A stretch of 40,740 bases of DNA from Rhodospirillaceae bacterium. Its GTDB lineage: Bacteria; Pseudomonadota; Alphaproteobacteria; UBA8366. Of the stretch, positions 38,780-40,740 are shown piece by piece. A program made the translations under genes and the position numbers. Position 1 is the first letter of the stretch, and the number at the start of each line of letters is the position of its first letter. The notes beneath the pieces were generated by a model, which was not told the DNA's origin, searched no databases, and worked only from the letters and a program-made list of their open reading frames with translations. Location: the NCBI GenBank assembly GCA_002722095.1, contig PBKG01000022.1:1-40740 (forward strand). Direction: 5' to 3'.

Positions 38780-39706
38780 TTAGGTTCCGGCTGTTGCGGC
38801 CACTTCGGCAGCAAAATCACTTTCCTCTTTTTCAATCCCCTCGCCAAGACCATAGCGAATAAAGCCCGCAACTTTAACTTCACCGCCGATGTCGCCGGCT
38901 GCATTTTTCAAGACCTTGGAAATTTTTGTCTCGTTATCGATAACGAAAGTCTGTTCCATTAGACAGACTTCCTCGTAATATTTGCGCATCCGGCCATCGA
39001 CCATTTTCTCGATGATTTCGGGAGGCTTCCCGGAATCTGCGGCTTGTTCGCGCAGAACTTTCCGTTCGCGTTCTTGGTCCTCTTCAGAGACATCTTCTTT
39101 GGCAACCCATTCAGGCCTAGCCGCAGCGATATGCATTGCGAGCTGTTTTCCAAGCTCCGCAAGTTTTTCCGCGTTGCCGTCAGATTCGAGTGCCAGCAAA
39201 ACTCCAATTTTGCCAAGACCCTCGGCCAAGGCACTGTGTACGTAGCTGGCGACGAGCCCGCTTCCGACGCTCACTTTGTCGGCGCGCCTGATCGACAAAT
39301 TTTCGCCAATTGTTGCGATTTGCTGGGTTATTTCATCTTCGACGGACCGTCCCGTGCCTGGGTAATCGGTACCATTGATCGCCGCCAGGTCGCCCTCATT
39401 TTCAAGGGCAATGGTTGTGAGAGTGCTGACGAGTTTTTGGAAGTCTTCGTTACGCGATACAAAGTCGGTTTCCGAATTGACTTCGATAACCGCGCCGGTC
39501 GTTCCATCCGCAACAACGCCCACAAGTCCCTCCGAGGCCACCCGGCCGGCCTTTTTGGCTGCCGCAGCCAAACCTTTGGTACGAAGCCAATCGACGGCTT
39601 CCTCCACATTTCCGTCGGTTTCGGTCAGCGCCTTTTTACAGTCCATCATACCGGCGCCGGTCTTATCTCTTAGCTCCTTGACGAGCCCCGCGCTAATTGC
39701 CGCCAT
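38780..39706 (-). CDS. tsf: Elongation factor Ts
   Basis: Guanine nucleotide exchange factor for EF-Tu. The 308 aa have an N-terminal UBA-like domain ([20 protein letters not shown]), the [10 protein letters not shown] core motif, and the dimerisation and C-terminal helices. Two adjacent ATGs (39709, 39706) follow AAGGA; the second has the better spacing and gives MAAISAGLV. It follows rpsB by 56 nt, with a hairpin in the gap. Confidence 0.96.
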   Translation of the reverse strand: MAAISAGLVKELRDKTGAGMMDCKKALTETDGNVEEAVDWLRTKGLAAAAKKAGRVASEGLVGVVADGTTGAVIEVNSETDFVSRNEDFQKLVSTLTTIALENEGDLAAINGTDYPGTGRSVEDEITQQIATIGENLSIRRADKVSVGSGLVASYVHSALAEGLGKIGVLLALESDGNAEKLAELGKQLAMHIAAARPEWVAKEDVSEEDQERERKVLREQAADSGKPPEIIEKMVDGRMRKYYEEVCLMEQTFVIDNETKISKVLKNAAGDIGGEVKVAGFIRYGLGEGIEKEESDFAAEVAATAGT

Positions 39707-39725
39707 CATACTTCCTTCGTTGCTG

Positions 39726-39741
39726 GGCGGTTAAAACCGCC
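39726..39741 (-). promoter_or_regulatory. Hairpin in the rpsB-tsf intergenic region
   Basis: On the minus strand GGCGGT-TTTA-ACCGCC forms a perfect 6-bp stem with a 4-nt loop between rpsB and tsf. No T-tract follows on that strand. It may set the rpsB:tsf transcript ratio by attenuation or processing. Confidence 0.5.
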
Positions 39742-39762
39742 ATTTATCGAGTTGAATTAGAT

Positions 39763-40677
39763 TTATTTCGCCTTCTCGGCATCCTCGGCTGGGCTTTCCC
39801 CTGATGGAGAGTCCTCGGTTGAGGCCTCTTCCTCAGGCGCAGTTTCCGCCGCTGCCGGCGCTTCTTCGGCTGGTGCGTCCTCAGCTTTTGTTTCCTGAGC
39901 TTGCGCCTCATCCGCACTTGCTTCGACCGCAGCCGCAGGTTTGGCCGCAGGCTTTTTCTCGACGGTGACGGTCGTTTCTTCTCCCGCGTCAAGATTTTCC
40001 GCGGGAGCTTCGTCGCCCTCGCCTGGATCACCCTCGGCACCCATTAGTCCCGCTTGCAATCCGTCCAGGACCGCATCGGCAAAGAGGTTGCAGTATAGCG
40101 ATATTGCCCGCATTGCATCGTCGTTCCCCGGGACCGGCATGGAGATTCCTTCCGGGTCCGAGTTGCTATCTAGAATGCCGATTGTGGGAATCGATAATTT
40201 GCGGGCTTCCTGGACGGCGATCGATTCCTTGTTCGTATCGACAATTACGACGATATCAGGAAGCCCCGCCATTTCCTTGATCCCGCCCAAGGCACGATCG
40301 AGCTTGTTACGTTCGCGTTCCAGGCCCAGCAGCTCTTTCTTGGTCAAGCCGACATTTTCTTCCTTGAGCAAGTCTTCGAGCTGTTTTAGCCGTTTGATCG
40401 AATTGGAAATGGTCTTCCAATTGGTCAACATTCCACCCAGCCAGCGGTGATTGACATAGTTTTGGGCGCACCGCATCGCGGCTTCTTTGACAATATCCGT
40501 CGCTTGACGTTTGGTGCCCACAAACAGCACTCGACCGCGGTTTTGGGCGACTTCGCGCACCGCCTCGAGAGCCCGGTGGAGCATTGGAACGGTCTGTTCT
40601 AAATCGATGATATGTATGCCGTTGCGTTCGCCAAAAATATAAGGCGCCATACGCGGCACGGTCCTGATCAGCAACAT
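39763..40677 (-). CDS. rpsB: 30S ribosomal protein S2 (5' end missing or altered)
   Basis: Small-subunit protein S2. S2 homology begins at the Met at 40650 ([21 protein letters not shown]) and continues through [27 protein letters not shown]-type residues (VIVDTNKES) and [12 protein letters not shown]. The C-terminal 85 residues are a low-complexity Ala/Glu/Pro-rich acidic tail, as in several alphaproteobacterial S2 proteins. The expected N-terminal part (ending GH-x-TRRWNPK just before MAPY) is not encoded in any frame of the remaining 90 nt to the window edge. The 40677 ATG is therefore only a formal start. Confidence 0.85.
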   Translation of the reverse strand: MLLIRTVPRMAPYIFGERNGIHIIDLEQTVPMLHRALEAVREVAQNRGRVLFVGTKRQATDIVKEAAMRCAQNYVNHRWLGGMLTNWKTISNSIKRLKQLEDLLKEENVGLTKKELLGLERERNKLDRALGGIKEMAGLPDIVVIVDTNKESIAVQEARKLSIPTIGILDSNSDPEGISMPVPGNDDAMRAISLYCNLFADAVLDGLQAGLMGAEGDPGEGDEAPAENLDAGEETTVTVEKKPAAKPAAAVEASADEAQAQETKAEDAPAEEAPAAAETAPEEEASTEDSPSGESPAEDAEKAK

Positions 40678-40740
40678 AGTCGTCGCCGGCAGTTCAGGAT
40701 TCCACGCCGCATAACAGCCATCGCCATACGATCGGTCCCG

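Overview
The window reads as a chromosomal housekeeping segment of an alphaproteobacterium, most likely Rhodospirillales or a relative. The grounds are the gene order, a pyruvate dehydrogenase E1 beta subunit with its own lipoyl domain, LpxI as the UDP-diacylglucosamine hydrolase, an acidic Ala/Glu tail on ribosomal protein S2, and a perfect alphaproteobacterial SOS box (GTTC-N7-GTTC, read on the minus strand) upstream of lexA. Base composition is moderately GC-rich and fairly even. I see no tRNA or rRNA genes, insertion sequences, phage genes or CRISPR arrays.

Layout. (1) About 79-11084, all minus strand: tpiA-secG-pyrG-kdsA-eno-ftsB-pdhA-pdhB-pdhC-lpdA, covering lower glycolysis, pyruvate oxidation, CTP and KDO supply, protein export and division. 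It closes with a strong intrinsic terminator after lpdA. (2) 11251-14665, plus: ppiD (periplasmic folding factor) overlapping trpE. (3) 14671-16620, minus: an OmpR-type response regulator followed 6 nt later by a divergent polysaccharide deacetylase. This pair separates trpE from trpG. (4) 16621-17003: a 383-bp divergent intergenic region with interlocked inverted repeats, a long RNA-like stem and a palindrome inside a possible trpG promoter. (5) 17004-22067, plus: trpG-trpD-trpC-moaC-moeA, then lexA behind its own SOS-controlled promoter. (6) 22069-24174, minus: comEC. (7) 24294-27172, plus: gltX and gltA, ending at a bidirectional-looking hairpin. (8) 27248 to the right edge, minus: rpsB-tsf-pyrH-frr-uppS-cdsA-dxr-rseP-bamA-skp-fabZ-lpxA-lpxI-lpxB, a nearly gapless translation/envelope operon.

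The genes form coherent modules. Triose phosphate isomerase, enolase, PDH and citrate synthase feed carbon into the TCA cycle. Trp and Moco genes share one transcript. The right-hand operon couples ribosome and elongation-factor synthesis to isoprenoid, phospholipid, lipid A and outer-membrane assembly. lpxD, usually found between skp/bamA and fabZ, is absent from this cluster.

I did not find a clearly new multi-gene system. The points most worth checking are the response-regulator/deacetylase pair with its structured control region, a possible small RNA (or gene remnant) between eno and ftsB, a one-residue deletion in the FAD-binding glycine loop of LpdA, and an rpsB 5' end that does not encode the expected S2 N-terminus at the window edge.
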